From the NCBI GenBank assembly GCA_003169835.1, contig PNAI01000050.1, positions 1 to 64,000 on the forward strand: a DNA stretch of 64,000 nucleotides. The letters run 5' to 3'. The notes below the pieces were generated by a model. That model was not told the origin of the DNA. It searched no databases and saw only the letters and a list, made by a program, of their open reading frames with translations. This document shows, piece by piece, positions 62,811-64,000 of the stretch; within the stretch, counting starts at the first letter, position 1; each line of letters opens with the position of its first letter. Made by a program: the position numbers and the translations under genes. The DNA comes from Hyphomicrobiales bacterium (lineage in GTDB: Bacteria > Pseudomonadota > Alphaproteobacteria > Rhizobiales > Xanthobacteraceae).

Positions 62811-63284
62811 TCACTTGGCTTCTTCGACCAAGGTGTTCGTTGCCGGACCTTCGCCGACGATGATCAGCACCGCTTCTTCGTCCTTGGCGCCGTCATAATG
62901 GACTTGCTTGCCCGTGTGCGTGACGAACCCTCCAGCCTTTACCGGGACAGTCGCGTCCTTGTCCCACTTGTTGCCGGTGCCAACCCACCACGTTCCGGAC
63001 ACGACTGTGATGAAGCGGTCGTTCGGATGGAAATGCGGCTTGCTGAAATTCCCCGGCTTGAATTTATTCATCACAATATAAAGGCCTGGCTTGGTCGGAT
63101 CTCCATGCAGGATGGCCTGGTTGACGCCCGACACGCCGAGCGGGTCGCGCCATTTGATGTCGCTCGGCATTTGGATCGAGATGGCAGCCTTGTTGAGCTC
63201 GACGGCGCCGGCCGGACCTAGCAGGCAGAGCGCAAGCAGCATGGCCGACGATAAACCGCGGTATGTGCACACCGAAACAGACAT
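62811..63284 (-). CDS. secreted cupin-domain protein
   Basis: About 157 residues from ATG 63284 (GGAGGAAG six bases upstream). The signal peptide ends LLGPAGAVE. The cupin motif 1 is KPHFHPNDRFITVVSGTWWVG with HxH and no Glu (Asp/Arg instead); motif 2 is GGFVTHTGKQVHYDG. This is the periplasmic cupin group common in proteobacteria beside transport genes. It is divergent from the Bug-receptor gene and may share its control. Function unknown. Confidence 0.88.
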   Translation of the reverse strand: MSVSVCTYRGLSSAMLLALCLLGPAGAVELNKAAISIQMPSDIKWRDPLGVSGVNQAILHGDPTKPGLYIVMNKFKPGNFSKPHFHPNDRFITVVSGTWWVGTGNKWDKDATVPVKAGGFVTHTGKQVHYDGAKDEEAVLIIVGEGPATNTLVEEAK

Positions 63285-63428
63285 GACAACTTCCTCCATA
63301 AATGGGCATGACCAATGGCCACATTGACGAGTACAATTACTGTAGTCGAATTCAAGCGCCTCGGGAGGGCTAATTCCGCCACTCAGTTCCGCCAAACGGC
63401 CAAATGAAACGTCCAGCGCAAGGTTGCC

Positions 63429-64000
63429 ATGCAGTCACATAAGATGCTTTCGCGGTCCTTGAGTGTTGTTGCCGCTCTGTTGCTGAGTATTGCAACATTT
63501 CCGGCCGCCGCCGAGACCTGGCCCAGCCGCCCGATCAAATTGATTGTTCCATTCGCCCCCGGCGGCGCCAACGACCTCGTCGCGCGCCTGATCCAGCCGT
63601 CGCTGGAAAAGACCCTAGGGCAGCCGATCATCATCGAGAATCGCACCGGCGCGAGCGGTGTGGTGGGCACCGACGCCGTCGCGAAATCGCCGCCCGACGG
63701 CTACACCCTCGGCGTTGCGCTCGCGACCCACTCGGTCAATCCGGCCGTCAACCCGAAAATGCCCTACGACACCGAGAAGGATCTCAGCCCTGTCATTTTA
63801 ATCGGCAAGAATCCGTTGCTTTTTGTGGTCAACGCCAACGTAGCCGCAAAAACCATCGCGGAATTTGTGGCACTCGTGAATGCCAATCCTGAGAAATACA
63901 ACTACGCGACACCCGGCGCCGCGAGCCAGGCCCACCTGATCATCTCCATGTGGAGCAATCTCGCCGGCGTGCATATCCAGCAGGTGCCATATCGCGGCGG
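63429..64000 (+). CDS. Bug/TctC-family periplasmic receptor, 3' end beyond window
   Basis: First 190 residues of a protein usually near 325. Start ATG 63429; the signal peptide ends ATFPAAAE. Bug signatures are WPSRPIKLIVPFAPGGANDLVARL, IIENRTGASGVVGTDAVAKSPPDGYTL and YDTEKDLSPV. These receptors serve tripartite tricarboxylate transporters, but most Bug genes, like this one, lack transporter genes beside them in view. The ligand is probably a carboxylic or aromatic acid. Confidence 0.92.
   Translation, partial: MQSHKMLSRSLSVVAALLLSIATFPAAAETWPSRPIKLIVPFAPGGANDLVARLIQPSLEKTLGQPIIIENRTGASGVVGTDAVAKSPPDGYTLGVALATHSVNPAVNPKMPYDTEKDLSPVILIGKNPLLFVVNANVAAKTIAEFVALVNANPEKYNYATPGAASQAHLIISMWSNLAGVHIQQVPYRG

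Overview
The window looks like a chromosomal segment of an alphaproteobacterium of the Hyphomicrobiales, most like the Nitrobacteraceae/Xanthobacteraceae (Bradyrhizobium, Pseudolabrys and similar). This is inferred from the GC-rich coding style, the gene order phaC / aminotransferase / hom / glpX / recJ, an AapJQMP amino-acid ABC operon, an NDUFS4-type complex I subunit, and palindromic intergenic elements of the kind common in these genomes. Both window edges cut a gene: phaC lacks its C-terminus and a Bug-family receptor gene lacks its 3' end.

Layout. 1-8.6 kb: core metabolism (phaC, a lipoprotein, AlaC-like aminotransferase, hom, glpX, a secreted Cache protein, recJ), with a 163-bp nested palindromic element between hom and glpX. 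8.6-14.7 kb: an accessory exoenzyme group on the minus strand, with two GH25 muramidases carrying low-complexity tails and a subtilase with a dockerin-like calcium-binding tail. 15-19.2 kb: an orphan solute-binding protein, an MltB-type lytic transglycosylase, an M23 peptidase and tRNA-Arg(TCG). 19.3-26.6 kb: a lipoprotein, an MHS-type MFS carrier, tRNA-Glu with a decayed partial copy, gloA and a sirtuin (divergent), a double cold-shock-domain protein, DUF192, tRNA-Pro, a complex I subunit, and a REC-EAL protein whose key residues are altered. 26.8-31.1 kb: small-molecule catabolism (RidA, two cupins, class II aldolase, quinone oxidoreductase, FAH-family hydrolase).

31.9-34.0 kb: a 1.9-kb islet bounded by tRNA-Arg(TCT) and an exact 48-bp copy of its 3' end, which is the signature of tRNA-targeted site-specific integration. 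It carries four or five small unknown genes and no integrase. 34.3-45.5 kb: envelope genes, namely alpha-2-macroglobulin plus pbpC (with a palindromic element translated inside pbpC), then a GT39 / PAP2 / GT2 / lipid-A N-domain operon that probably adds a sugar to lipid A or LPS core.

45.6-55.8 kb: a second secreted Cache protein, metC, aapJQMP, and a minus-strand sulfur group (cysK, AlaX-like editing protein, sseA-like sulfurtransferase, ETHE1-rhodanese fusion). 56.1-64 kb: a membrane diguanylate cyclase, then a NitT/TauT-type binding protein, ferredoxin, AprA/FrdA-like flavoprotein, DapA-family lyase and a canonical 3-hydroxyanthranilate 3,4-dioxygenase. The last five look like an uncharacterised catabolic module. 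A DUF2336 protein, a secreted cupin and the Bug receptor close the window.

The best candidates for something undescribed are the flavoprotein/ferredoxin/DapA-like/3-HAO module, the GH25-GH25-subtilase group, and the tRNA-Arg islet with a split gene at an A7 run.
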